Shown here: positions 33,901 to 41,596 of the stretch, piece after piece
Numbering within the stretch: the first letter of the stretch is position 1
Layout of the letters: every line of letters starts with the position of its first letter
From: SXOA01 sp051004015
Lineage (GTDB): Bacteria > Planctomycetota > Planctomycetia > Pirellulales > Pirellulaceae
Direction of reading: 5' to 3'
Assembly (NCBI GenBank): GCA_051004015.1
Contig: JBPCKT010000010.1
Coordinates: 17,629-81,628 of the forward strand
Length of the DNA stretch: 64,000 nucleotides
Position numbers and translations under genes: made by a program
Notes under the pieces: model-generated
The model's database searches: none
Told to the model about the DNA's origin: nothing
Seen by the model: the letters and a program-made list of their open reading frames with translations, nothing else

Positions 33901-34406
33901 GAGTAGAAGCGGTGCCAGAAATAGGCGCCCGCGACCCGGTCGAAGGTCCAGTTGCTGGGCTCAAAGTCCTTGAAGATGACGCGGGCTTCTGAATATCTGT
34001 CGGGCGTGTCGCTCCAGACATAGAAGTCCCGCTCGGGGCTGCCGGGCGGTGCGCGGCGAGCCGCCTGGAACCAGGGATGCTGGTCCGAGGTGTGATTGAT
34101 GACCAGCTCGGTGATGACTTTGAGGCCACGCTCATGGGCCGCGTGCAAGAAATCCTGAAAAGACTGGAGCGAGCCATACTGCGGATGGACCGTGGTGTAA
34201 TCGGCAATGTCATAGCCATCGTCCTTGAGCGGCGACGGATAAAACGGCAGGAGCCAGATCGTGGTGACTCCCAGGTCCTGCAAGTAGTCGAGCTTCGTCG
34301 TCAGGCCGGCAAAATTCCCCACCCCTTCGCCCAGGGCATCGCAAAACGCGCGGACGTGCGTCTCGTAGATGATGGCGTCCTTGTACCACAATGAAGCGGT
34401 CGTCAT
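30999..34406 (-). CDS. treS: Trehalose synthase / maltokinase fusion
   Basis: 1135-aa fusion. Residues ~1-545 are the GH13 trehalose synthase (maltose-trehalose interconversion): WYKDAIIYETHVRAF, ITELVINHTSDQHPWFQ, GVDGLRLDAVPYLFERE with the nucleophile Asp, LLAEANQWPEDAVAYF with the acid Glu, and LRNHDELTLEM. The rest is a maltokinase (aminoglycoside-phosphotransferase fold): RCHGDLQLPRVLFTGKDF with the catalytic HGD and VFVDFEG with a metal-binding Asp. Such fusions make maltose-1-phosphate for GlgE glucan synthesis; no glgE gene is seen here. ATG 34406, 10 bp after the malQ stop, so one operon with malQ. The C-terminus is Pro-rich. Confidence 0.93.
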   Translation of the reverse strand: MTTASLWYKDAIIYETHVRAFCDALGEGVGNFAGLTTKLDYLQDLGVTTIWLLPFYPSPLKDDGYDIADYTTVHPQYGSLQSFQDFLHAAHERGLKVITELVINHTSDQHPWFQAARRAPPGSPERDFYVWSDTPDRYSEARVIFKDFEPSNWTFDRVAGAYFWHRFYSHQPDLNYDNPAVGDAIIPLLDYWLDMGVDGLRLDAVPYLFEREGTICENLPETHAFLKVLRKHMDGKYPDKMLLAEANQWPEDAVAYFGTGDECHMAFHFPVMPRLFMSIHREDRFPITDIMDQTPAIPDTCQWALFLRNHDELTLEMVTDEERDYMYRAYAHDTRARINLGIRRRLAPLLGNNRRRIELMNGLLFSLPGTPVIYYGDEIGMGDNIYLGDRNGVRTPMQWSADRNAGFSRANPQKLFLPIVIDPEYHYETINVEAQQNNPHSLLWWMKRLIGLRKRHKAFSRGKLEFLHPDNRKVLAFLRSFESDNILVVANLSRFVQYVELDLSAFRGSTPIEMFGSTPFPRVDRAPYILTLAPHSFMWFTLCPQEAPELRGHETMHPTRLGEVHVRNNWEQTFTQAAAQLEAAIPAYIERSRWYDSRPRKVRTAKIREHFRLDSSVPAAYLVVVDVEFGGGDAGAYLLPMAFAGGQRAKDLAEFSPMEVIARVSGGEEGILYDAFADASFGTALVDLVSGRTRIHGSAGSELAAIQLKAFASLRGREASDGSSSENVRQTTSLICDSGRFALRLFRRLEEGTNPAWDIGRVLTDRQNFPQAAPLAGGLMVQRAGGDSAAVLLHGFVRNEGDAWHWTLDALSDYFERVVTLGQANHLPPPELWPTDAPSSEPPQLVDEVIGDYLDQIRLLGKRTAELHLALASEVDNPDFAPERFSGFHQRSIYQTMRNQKLEVFDELRRRLPELPEAAQQQAKEVFKHDFEILRRFRLLVDRRLNATRIRCHGDLQLPRVLFTGKDFVFVDFEGVPGQSLGERRMKRSPLRDVVSMCRSFHYATHTSLFGHGKGRATPQAVVRPEDLSRLEPWTRFWTAWVSAEYFHGYLETAGDASFIPKDPSEMKVLMDAFLLERTLSELSHELHHRPAWAGVPLTAILDALGVHPPPPAEPPASTPPQSPEANQPEPVTVA

Positions 34407-34416
34407 GAAAGAGCCT

Positions 34417-36009
34417 TCAGTTGTCAGTTTTCGGATTTCGGATTTTGGATTTAGGATTTGAGATGCCCGTGGCCCTAACCGTCTTGCTTCGGCCGTACGT
34501 CGTCGTAAGCTCAGCCAGCTTTGTTTCCATCTCGGACGTCAGTTGCTCCCATCGGAACCGCCAGGTCCAGTTTCCTTCCGCGGTGCCGGGTAGATTCATT
34601 CGCGCTTCCGTGCCAAGCCCGAGGACGTCTTGCAAAGGGACGATGGCGGTATCAGCAACGGATTGGAAGGCCAGGCGAATCATGTCCCAGTGAATCTGCT
34701 CCCCCTTGGAGTGCAGATACTTCAGGGCGAATTCCCGCTCCTTTTGAATCTCGTCCGCGGCGCGGGTGGAGCCTTTCCCTTGTACGCTGTGAAACCAGCC
34801 CACGGTAGTGTCGTTATCGTGCGTGCCGGTATAGACCACACAGTGGCGGGGATAATTGTGCGGCTGATAGTCGTTGGCTTTGGGGTCGTCGCCGAAGGCG
34901 AATTGCAGCACTCGCATCCCGGGGAAACCGAAGCGGTCGCGGAGGGATTCGACTTGCGGCGTGATGACGCCTAGATCTTCCGCAATGATGGGAATCTGAC
35001 CGAGTTTCGCGACAACCGCTTCAAAAAATGGCTCGCGGGGACCGGGAACCCAGCGTCCTCCCGCCGCCGTCTTGGCGTCGCCAGGAACTTCCCAGTACGA
35101 CTCGAAGCCGCGGAAATGGTCGAGCCGGATGGCGTCGCACATCGAGAGCGCACTCTTGAATCGCTCCATCCACCAGGCGTAGCCGGCTGCTTGCATCTTG
35201 TCCCAGTGGTACAGCGGGTTCCCCCAGAGTTGGCCGGTCTTGGCGAAATAATCGGGCGGAACGCCGGCCACCTTCGCAGGGCTGCCGTCGGCATTGAGTT
35301 CGAACAGCCCTTGATTCGCCCAGACGTCGGCGCTGTCGTGAGCCACGAAAATCGGCAAGTCGCCGAGGATGGAAATGCCGCGGTCGTTCGAGTAATCCTT
35401 CAGCGCCGACCACTGCCGGAAGAATAGGAACTGGACGAACTTCTCGTATTCCACTTGCTGCGAGAGCTTATCCTGCCAGCGCATCAGCGCCTGAATCTCT
35501 CGCGCGCGAATGTCGGCCTCCCACTGGTGCCACGGCCGCTCGCTGTGATAGGTCTTGAGGGCGCGAAACAGGGCGTAGTCGTCGAGCCACGACACATTCT
35601 GGGAATAAAACGCGGCCGCTTCGGTTCGCAGATCGCCGAACGAGATGCCTGCATAGGCGGCGAAGGCTTTCTGCAAGGCGCGGCTGTGGCAGACCCACTC
35701 CCCTTCAAAGTCAGCTCGATCCGGATTGGCTGGCGGCACTACGGCTGCGTCCCGCGCTTCGAGCAGGCCCTCCTCCGCCAACTTTTCGAGGCTAATCAGC
35801 AGGGGGTTGCCGCCGAAGGCAGAATAGCATTGGTAGGGGGAGTTGCCGTAGCCCGTCGGTCCGAGCGGGAGCACCTGCCAGATTTGCTGTCCGGTCCGCG
35901 CGAGAAAGTCCACGAACAGATAAGCCGCTTCGCCCAGATCCCCAACGCCATGAGTCGAGGGGAGGGAGGTGATGTGGAGTAGAATGCCCGATTCTCTTCG
36001 GCCGTTCAT
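34417..36009 (-). CDS. malQ: 4-alpha-glucanotransferase (amylomaltase)
   Basis: 530-aa GH77 enzyme transferring alpha-1,4-glucan chains. Start ATG 36009 with AAGGAAG 8 nt upstream; the family N-terminus SGILLHITSLPSTHGVGDLG follows at once. Catalytic segments: DAIRLDHFRGFESYWEVP with the nucleophile Asp, IIAEDLGVIT with the acid/base Glu, and YTGTHDNDTTVGW. The last ~15 residues (SNPKSKIRNPKTDN) are encoded by the GGATTTN heptamer repeat (34433-34460), so the C-terminus has been extended into repeat DNA. Upstream of treS in the same operon; together they process glucan and maltose in glycogen/trehalose metabolism. Confidence 0.93.
   Translation of the reverse strand: MNGRRESGILLHITSLPSTHGVGDLGEAAYLFVDFLARTGQQIWQVLPLGPTGYGNSPYQCYSAFGGNPLLISLEKLAEEGLLEARDAAVVPPANPDRADFEGEWVCHSRALQKAFAAYAGISFGDLRTEAAAFYSQNVSWLDDYALFRALKTYHSERPWHQWEADIRAREIQALMRWQDKLSQQVEYEKFVQFLFFRQWSALKDYSNDRGISILGDLPIFVAHDSADVWANQGLFELNADGSPAKVAGVPPDYFAKTGQLWGNPLYHWDKMQAAGYAWWMERFKSALSMCDAIRLDHFRGFESYWEVPGDAKTAAGGRWVPGPREPFFEAVVAKLGQIPIIAEDLGVITPQVESLRDRFGFPGMRVLQFAFGDDPKANDYQPHNYPRHCVVYTGTHDNDTTVGWFHSVQGKGSTRAADEIQKEREFALKYLHSKGEQIHWDMIRLAFQSVADTAIVPLQDVLGLGTEARMNLPGTAEGNWTWRFRWEQLTSEMETKLAELTTTYGRSKTVRATGISNPKSKIRNPKTDN
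34433..34460. repeat. Heptamer tandem repeat GGATTTN inside the malQ 3' end
   Basis: Four exact tandem heptamers GGATTT+N with N = C, T, A, G, so the seventh base is different in each. They encode the extra C-terminal residues of MalQ on the minus strand. Confidence 0.8.
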
Positions 36010-36431
36010 GGATGCAGCTTCCTTTCGAGCGGTTGGCAAAAGTAGCAAATGACGCGCCGCTAGTGACTCCGGCGGGAATGAGGAGACATCACAAAGTCCA
36101 TTCACTCAACGGGAATTCGTAATACCACAGCCGCTTCCCGGAACCGGCCGTAAGTATCCTGGTGGAACTTCATGAGCAATGTGTACCCCCCTGAGCGAGC
36201 GTTTCTGATTCATGTTTGCGAGCTCTCATTTTTGCATACCATTTGAATGACGTATTGTTCTTAAGTCATTATGCATGAACATGTTACGTCGGTGCAACCA
36301 GCCGTATTGTGATTCATGGGAGCGCATTTCCTGGCCAAAAAGTACCTTTCTACCTAAGTGTCCAGTAACCTCGCCTTCTCTCCCTCGCTCGCCCACTGGG
36401 ACCAAGCTGCGAGCTGTTTTAACTTGGTGCC
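36010..36431. other. Intergenic region between divergent malQ and GNAT genes
   Basis: 422 bp with somewhat higher AT content around 36200-36300. It should contain the malQ-treS promoter and the promoter of the acetyltransferase. I see no gene, RNA or strong repeat. Confidence 0.5.
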
Positions 36432-37157
36432 ATGGAAAGCGAACTCAACACCCTCGGTCAGCCCGTGGGACTGCCCGCTGCCCATTGGCAGCTGCCGATG
36501 ACGCCGTCCCAAGACACGATGGAAGGGCGGTTTTGCCGTGTCGAGGCGCTCTCCGCCGAGCGACATGCCCGCGATCTCCATGCGGCCAATTCCCTCGACA
36601 CCGAAAACCGCAACTGGACCTACATGACCTATGGGCCCTTTGCCGGCTTCGCGGAATACCGCAACTGGGTGAGCGCGTCGGCGGCCAGCAGCGACCCGCT
36701 GTTCTTCGCCATCCTCGATAAGTCGTCGGAGCGAGCCGTGGGGGTGGCGAGTTATCTGCGGATTGATCCGCGGCATGGGAGCATTGAGGTGGGGCATCTG
36801 CAGTTCTCGCCACTGATGCAAGGAAAACCCGCGGCAACCGAGGCGATGTTTCTGCTGATGCAGCGGGCCTTCGAGCTGGGCTACCGCAGATACGAGTGGA
36901 AGTGCAACGCCCTGAATGAGCCCTCCCGGCGGGCGGCGCAGCGGCTGGGGTTGTCGTTCGAGGGGGTCTTCCGCCAGGCCGCGGTCGTCAAAGGGAGAAA
37001 CCGGGATACGGCCTGGTATGCCGCCATCGATCAGGAATGGCCCGCTCTTAAAGCCGCATTCCAGCGATGGCTTGAGCCAAGTAACTTCGACGAGAGCGGG
37101 CGACAGAGAGTGGCTCTATCGGTGCTGACGGCACCGCTGCTCAAGCAGCGTGGATAA
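36432..37157 (+). CDS. GNAT-family N-acetyltransferase (RimJ/RimL type)
   Basis: 241-aa protein with a GNAT fold. It resembles the RimJ/RimL group: PLFFAILDKSSERAVGVASY (beta4-type segment), EVGHLQFSPLMQGKPAATEAM (acetyl-CoA pyrophosphate loop region, Q/R-x-x-G-x-A-like), and YEWKCNALNEPSRRAAQRLGLSF, where N-x-x-S-R-x-x-x-x-x-G is the typical C-terminal motif. ATG 36432. It probably acetylates a small molecule or a protein N-terminus; the substrate is unknown. Convergent with btaB, only 3 bp apart. Confidence 0.88.
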   Translation: MESELNTLGQPVGLPAAHWQLPMTPSQDTMEGRFCRVEALSAERHARDLHAANSLDTENRNWTYMTYGPFAGFAEYRNWVSASAASSDPLFFAILDKSSERAVGVASYLRIDPRHGSIEVGHLQFSPLMQGKPAATEAMFLLMQRAFELGYRRYEWKCNALNEPSRRAAQRLGLSFEGVFRQAAVVKGRNRDTAWYAAIDQEWPALKAAFQRWLEPSNFDESGRQRVALSVLTAPLLKQRG

Positions 37158-37160
37158 ACA

Positions 37161-37892
37161 TTACGCCCGTTTGCGGCCCACAAAGACGTAATACGGCGTC
37201 CGCAAGAAGGGAATGTATGGCACCTTGGACCGGTGCTCCTCGAAGAGGAGCGGCTCGAAGTGGCGATGGAGGAAGGGGACGTGGTCGGGGGAAGGAAAGA
37301 CGTTGTCGAAGCCGAACCACGCGGGCCAGAACGTGCGGGTGAGCCAGCGGTGCTTCTTCAGATTGCCCGCGGGGAACTTGCGGGAGACGTAGAAATCGAC
37401 CACGCCGAGGATGCCACCCGGCCTCAGCATGGCCAGGGCGTTTTCAATTGCACCGAACCAATCGGGAATCATCGTCAGCGAGTAAGAGAACGTCACCACG
37501 TCCACCGGCCCGCCGGCAGGCTGAAAGGTCGTGGCGTCGGCCTCAATCGTTTCCACGTTGCTCCAGCCACGGGAGGCAATCCGTTTTTTGGCGACTTCCA
37601 GAAGCGAATGGGAAAGGTCGAGGACGTAGACCTTATTCAGCTTGCCAATGCGTTCGGCGACATATTCCAGGTTCGCGCCGGTGCCGCCTCCCATGTCCAG
37701 CCAGGTCCCTCCCTCGGGAATCTTCACCGCCGAATACATCTCCTGCCGCCCTTGGAGCAGGCGTTTGCGGAAATCGTCATAGGCGTCCGCCTGCCCCGCA
37801 TAAAAATTCTCCATCCGCGCAGCGTGGTCCTTGCCCCGGACCGGCTTGAGCGTGAGGTGGTAGAGGATTTTGAGGTCGGCGAAGACGCCCAT
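37161..37892 (-). CDS. btaB: BtaB-like S-adenosylmethionine N-methyltransferase (betaine lipid synthesis)
   Basis: 243-aa class I methyltransferase. The AdoMet site is TWLDMGGGTGANLEYVAERI, followed by VYVLDLSHSLLEVAKKRIAS and DVVTFSYSLTMIPDWFGAIE. The N-terminal FYAGQADAYDDFRKRLLQGR and the MIPDW block are characteristic of the methyltransferase half of eukaryotic Bta1. BtaB trimethylates diacylglyceryl-homoserine to DGTS. Start ATG 37892; the frame stays open upstream through the next gene, but only as an antisense-free overlap without homology. It lies 38 bp after btaA on the same strand. Assignment depends on the pair. Confidence 0.85.
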   Translation of the reverse strand: MGVFADLKILYHLTLKPVRGKDHAARMENFYAGQADAYDDFRKRLLQGRQEMYSAVKIPEGGTWLDMGGGTGANLEYVAERIGKLNKVYVLDLSHSLLEVAKKRIASRGWSNVETIEADATTFQPAGGPVDVVTFSYSLTMIPDWFGAIENALAMLRPGGILGVVDFYVSRKFPAGNLKKHRWLTRTFWPAWFGFDNVFPSPDHVPFLHRHFEPLLFEEHRSKVPYIPFLRTPYYVFVGRKRA

Positions 37893-37898
37893 GGGACA

Positions 37899-37926
37899 GA
37901 AAAGCGGAAAGCGGAAAGTGGAAAGC
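37899..37926. repeat. Heptamer tandem repeat GGAAAGN between btaA and btaB
   Basis: GAAAAGC followed by GGAAAGC, GGAAAGT, GGAAAGC in tandem, filling most of the 38-bp spacer between the two genes of the operon. It could affect the ribosome-binding region of btaB. The same unit recurs at 62227-62374. Confidence 0.8.
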
Positions 37927-37930
37927 GGAG

Positions 37931-39121
37931 TTACACCGCCAAATCCGCGATGTAGAAGCTGCCGTAGGTGTGGACGCGGTCTTTCTCGTGCAGCTCGGCG
38001 GCGAGTTCGGGGTGATAGGTCAGCAGCTCGGGCAAGGCCCGCTCCTTGTTTCCCGTGACGACGCTCACCTTGTTCAGGAAGTCCGTCCGCAGGCCGCCGC
38101 TCCGCCACAAAATGCGCGTCCCTGGGGCGGCGCGGCGGACAATCGCCTGCCACTCCAGCTCCAAGAGCGGAAAGAACTTGTCGGAGAGCCAGTCCATGTG
38201 GTCGAGCAGGACGTAGCGGGAGATTTGGCCGTCGTGCTGCTCCAAAAAGCCCTGCACGTGGTTGGTATGGGTCGTCACGCGGTCGATCAGGCCCGCTTTC
38301 AGCTTCTCGAAGTTGTCCGCCTTGAGATACTCGGGGCAGCACTTGCGGCTGTACTCCCCCTTCATATAGACCCGCCAGAAGTAATTGTCCGCAAGAGACA
38401 GCTTGCAGAAGACGGCTTCCAAGCAGTCCTGAACGAATTTGACGACTCCTCCTTGGTACTGTGCTTCCACCTGCCGCCGCTGGGCCTTGGGGACGCCGAC
38501 CATGGAGAGCGTGGTGTCGCGGTTCATGGCGAACCGCATCGTGCGGGACCAGAACTTTTCCCTGAGGTACTTGTCGTAGATTTCCCCCTGCTCCGCGACC
38601 GTCTTGGCTTCCAGCGCGGCATCCACCCACGGCCGGACCTTGATGACGCGGTTGATATAAAAGCAGATCATCCGGGCGAACGAGCCGCTGGTGCCGCGAT
38701 AATAGAACGACTTGCCCGGCGTATGGAAAAACTTGATCCACTTGTCCCAGTAATGCCGCGACCAGGCGGGCAAGCCGGTGCGGAGCTTGTCGCGGTAGAG
38801 CTTGCGGGCGTCCGGATGATGGCCGTAGCCGAACATGCGGAAGAAATCTTCGTATTCGAGATGGCGAATGCCGGCAATTTTCAGATCGAGCAGGGCGTTC
38901 TGCCGCGGGTTCATGTCCACGGCATAGACGTGGTTCGGGCCGGCCAGGGCATAGTCCAGCGCGTTGCAGCCCGCGGAGGTAATGACCAGCACGTTGTCCT
39001 GAGACGTCAGGTTCAGCGCCACGTGGTCCAGCCGCGGGTCTTCCCAGCAGGTGTTATAGACGAGGTTATTGCCGTGGACGAATTTGAAGACGCGCCCGCC
39101 AATCCAGTCAAACAAGGACAT
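37931..39121 (-). CDS. btaA: BtaA-like S-adenosylmethionine:diacylglycerol 3-amino-3-carboxypropyltransferase (DUF3419)
   Basis: 396-aa protein that would transfer the 3-amino-3-carboxypropyl group of AdoMet to diacylglycerol, the first step of betaine-lipid (DGTS) synthesis. Family segments: NTCWEDPRLDHVALNL, VLVITSAGCNALDYALAGP, VYAVDMNPRQNALLDLKIAG and YEDFFRMFGYGHHPDARKLY. These resemble the eukaryotic Bta1 half (WEDP, TSAG, NPxQN, FGxGxHP) more than the proteobacterial one. ATG 39121 is preferred over the longer frame to 39196, whose extra residues are basic and not conserved. First gene of the btaA-btaB pair. Confidence 0.85.
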   Translation of the reverse strand: MSLFDWIGGRVFKFVHGNNLVYNTCWEDPRLDHVALNLTSQDNVLVITSAGCNALDYALAGPNHVYAVDMNPRQNALLDLKIAGIRHLEYEDFFRMFGYGHHPDARKLYRDKLRTGLPAWSRHYWDKWIKFFHTPGKSFYYRGTSGSFARMICFYINRVIKVRPWVDAALEAKTVAEQGEIYDKYLREKFWSRTMRFAMNRDTTLSMVGVPKAQRRQVEAQYQGGVVKFVQDCLEAVFCKLSLADNYFWRVYMKGEYSRKCCPEYLKADNFEKLKAGLIDRVTTHTNHVQGFLEQHDGQISRYVLLDHMDWLSDKFFPLLELEWQAIVRRAAPGTRILWRSGGLRTDFLNKVSVVTGNKERALPELLTYHPELAAELHEKDRVHTYGSFYIADLAV

Positions 39122-39706
39122 AGACCTTCGCCTTAGGCTGCGCTCCTTGCGTTTGGCCCGGAAACAGCGTTCCAGGCCCTCGCCGGCAGCAGTCAATGAA
39201 AAAACAATAACCTTGTGATTTTACCGCCTCCCACGGCTGCCACAAGGCACTGACAGGTATTCGCCGCGAACGGCTGGGCATTTTCAGAGGAGCGATCGAC
39301 GGGGCCGCGGACAGCGTGCTACATCTGTCCTATTCCGCGAAAACCAAACGCCAATTGGCCAGAACAGCAGAGCTCGCAAGGCCATCCCGAAGGCGCCGCC
39401 CTAGGTGCCAATGCGCGTGGGAACTCCGGCCTTTGCGCAGAAAATGAGCCCTTGCCCAGCCTCCCTGTTGTCATCAGCAGAGAGGAATGCCACGCTTGCG
39501 GCGCCAAGTGGAAAATAATCTTTTGTACATATAGAATAAATGTCCACATCAGGGCGTCTTACTCCTGCGGGAGCGGTGCGCCCGGAAGCGAGTAGCCGAA
39601 AGCGAACTCTTCGGCGACCTGCTCTGCGACGTATTGCTCCTGCCACTCAGACGGATTAGCGTTGGTCGCAGGACTGACATACTTTGGAGGGGGGCGAGCA
39701 CCCCTG

Positions 39707-39737
39707 GTGTTGAATTGGCGGACCGCCAATTCAACAC
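39707..39737. repeat. 31-bp palindrome
   Basis: GTGTTGAATTGGCGG (39707-39721) is followed, after one central base, by its exact reverse complement (39723-39737). A partial copy (GAATTCAACACAGA) occurs about 45 bp further on. Non-coding, function unknown. Confidence 0.75.
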
Positions 39738-39953
39738 GGACCCTGTTTTTGCATACCGAGGGGGGTGATGAATCGGGGGGGTATGAATTCAACACAGAGA
39801 CGGTGGATGGGAATTAGCGAGGAGGGGCCGACAGTCGCTTATAACATTTTTGAACAGTTTATTCCTAAGTATTGACCAGATAACGATTTATCCCCGGTAT
39901 TGGAATTTGAAAACAGCTTATAATTTCGAGCTGATGGCCGGCTCGGCTCCCTG

Positions 39954-40016
39954 CACTAACCCGAAGCGCCAGCGAGGGAGAGCCGTTCCCGCCCTCGCTG
40001 GCGCTTCGGGTTAGTG
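39954..40016. repeat. Inverted repeat, CACTAACCCGAAGCGCCAG family
   Basis: Perfect 25-bp arms at 39954-39978 and 39992-40016 around a 13-nt loop. This sequence, or its complement, is one of the typical dispersed repeats of planctomycete genomes, where its translations appear as a spurious SPSLALRVS peptide. It lies 57 bp before the DUF1501 gene and could form a hairpin in its leader. Confidence 0.85.
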
Positions 40017-40072
40017 TGGAACCGCTTATAATCAAAATTACCCACCTTCCCACCTACCGATCCGTGCCTGCC

Positions 40073-41506
40073 ATGACTCCCTCCCCACAATCCCGCCAAC
40101 TTCTGGACCTGATCTCCCGCCGCGAGCTGCTCACCCGGTCCGCAGCCGGCTTTGCGGGCATCGCACTGGGAGCGCTGCTGGCGCAGGATGCGGCCAAAGC
40201 AGAATCAGAAAGTGGGAATGGGGCCTCACTTCAGCCCCATTTCCCCCCCAAGGCCAAGGCGGTGATTCAGCTTTTCCAGCATGGGGGGCCCAGCCACATG
40301 GATTTGCTCGATCCCAAGCCGGAGTTGAATAAGCGTAACGGCCAGAAGATGCCGGAGTATTTCACCGACCTGGTGAAATTGACCGCGCATGGCAACCTGC
40401 TGGGGACGCCGTATAAGTTTGAGAAGGCCGGCCAATGCGGCGTGGAGTATTCGGAGCTGCTGCCGCACACGGCGAAGTGCGCCGACGACATTGCGGTCAT
40501 CCGCTCGATGCACACCGAGCACAACAACCACGAGCAGGCCCTCTGGATGATGCACACCGGGCGGATCGTCTCCGGCCGGCCGACGCTGGGAGCCTGGGTC
40601 AATTACGCCCTCGGGAGCGAGAACCAGAACCTGCCGGCCTACGTCGTCCTGCGGAATGATTCGTCGCTCCCCACCGACGGCAGCCGCAACTGGTCCAACG
40701 GCTTTCTGCCGCCGCAATATCAGGGGGTCCACTTCCGCCACACCGGCACGCCGGTCCTGTACCTGCAGCCGACGACGGCGGTCAGCGAGGGGACGCAGAA
40801 GCTCCGCCGCGATTTGCTGGCTTCCCTCAACGAGCAGCACAAGGCGGAGCACTCCACGTTCGCCCCGGACCTGGCGGCCCGCATCGCCAGCTACGAGATG
40901 GCGGGGCGGATGCAGCTTTCGACGGGGGCAGCCCTGAACCTGGCCGAGGAAAGCCCCGCCACGCTCGCCATGTATGGCATCGGCCAGCCCAAGACCGACA
41001 GCTACGGCCGCCGCTGCCTGATCGCCCGCCGGCTGATTGAGCGGGGAGTCCGCTTCGTGCAGATTTTCGTGGAAGGGCAAATCTGGGACACCCACAACGC
41101 CAACGCCGCCGGCACCAAAAGCTGCTGCGAGCAGACCGACCAGCCCACAGCCGCCCTGCTCTCCGACCTGAAACGCCGCGGCCTGCTCGATAGCGTGCTG
41201 CTGATGTGGGGGGGCGAGTTCGGCCGCACCCCGGTCAGCCAATCGGGCGAAGGGCGCGACCATCACAAGCAGGGCTTCAGCCTCTGGCTCGCCGGCGGCG
41301 GCATCCGCGGCGGCCAGGCCTACGGCGCCACCGACGAGCTCGGCTACCACGCCGTCGAAAACCGCACCATGGTCGCCGACCTCCACGCCACGGTTTTGCA
41401 TTTACTCGGCCTCGACCACAAACGGGTTGCGTATCACCTGCACGGGCGAGACGAGCGGCTGACGGATGTGTATGACGCCTATGTAATTGAGAAGCTGGTC
41501 GCGTAA
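40073..41506 (+). CDS. DUF1501 protein with twin-arginine signal
   Basis: 477-aa exported protein of the planctomycete-expanded DUF1501 family (alkaline-phosphatase/sulfatase-like fold). The Tat signal is SRRELLTRSAAGFAGIALGA. Family segments: AVIQLFQHGGPSHMDLLDPK, IRSMHTEHNNHEQALWMMHT, LIARRLIERGVRFVQIFVEG, LMWGGEFGRTP and GRDHHKQGFSLWLAGGGIRG. The conserved His/Asp pairs that could bind metal are intact. ATG 40073; a GTG at 40016 falls within the repeat. Unlike the DUF1501 gene at 59944, this copy has no DUF1549/DUF1553 partner next to it. Biochemical function is not established. Confidence 0.88.
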   Translation: MTPSPQSRQLLDLISRRELLTRSAAGFAGIALGALLAQDAAKAESESGNGASLQPHFPPKAKAVIQLFQHGGPSHMDLLDPKPELNKRNGQKMPEYFTDLVKLTAHGNLLGTPYKFEKAGQCGVEYSELLPHTAKCADDIAVIRSMHTEHNNHEQALWMMHTGRIVSGRPTLGAWVNYALGSENQNLPAYVVLRNDSSLPTDGSRNWSNGFLPPQYQGVHFRHTGTPVLYLQPTTAVSEGTQKLRRDLLASLNEQHKAEHSTFAPDLAARIASYEMAGRMQLSTGAALNLAEESPATLAMYGIGQPKTDSYGRRCLIARRLIERGVRFVQIFVEGQIWDTHNANAAGTKSCCEQTDQPTAALLSDLKRRGLLDSVLLMWGGEFGRTPVSQSGEGRDHHKQGFSLWLAGGGIRGGQAYGATDELGYHAVENRTMVADLHATVLHLLGLDHKRVAYHLHGRDERLTDVYDAYVIEKLVA

Positions 41507-41596
41507 GAGAGGCGCGCCTTCTTAGCGGCGCAGCCGAAAGGAAGTCACGCGGATTATGAATAATCGGCTGCAAGCTTCCCAAAAGGGTCTAAGCGT

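Larger units (their letters stand above)
39122..40072. other. Long non-coding, repeat-rich intergenic region
   Basis: About 950 bp without a confident gene. It contains two strong palindromes (separate entries at 39707-39737 and 39954-40016), AT-rich patches (39530-39545, 39840-39900) and three GCTTATAA motifs (near 39836, 39915 and 40022), the last two with TATAAT. On the minus strand ~39549-39680 can encode NPSEWQEQYVAEQVAEEFAF ending at LPQE, which looks like a protein C-terminus. It may be a gene remnant, but no start or homologue is clear. Confidence 0.5.

Noticed and set aside
37893..38741. Long upstream extension of the btaB reading frame (to 526 aa)
   Set aside because: The added part overlaps btaA on the same strand in another frame and is a low-complexity Arg/Gly/Pro sequence; the methyltransferase homology starts at ATG 37892.
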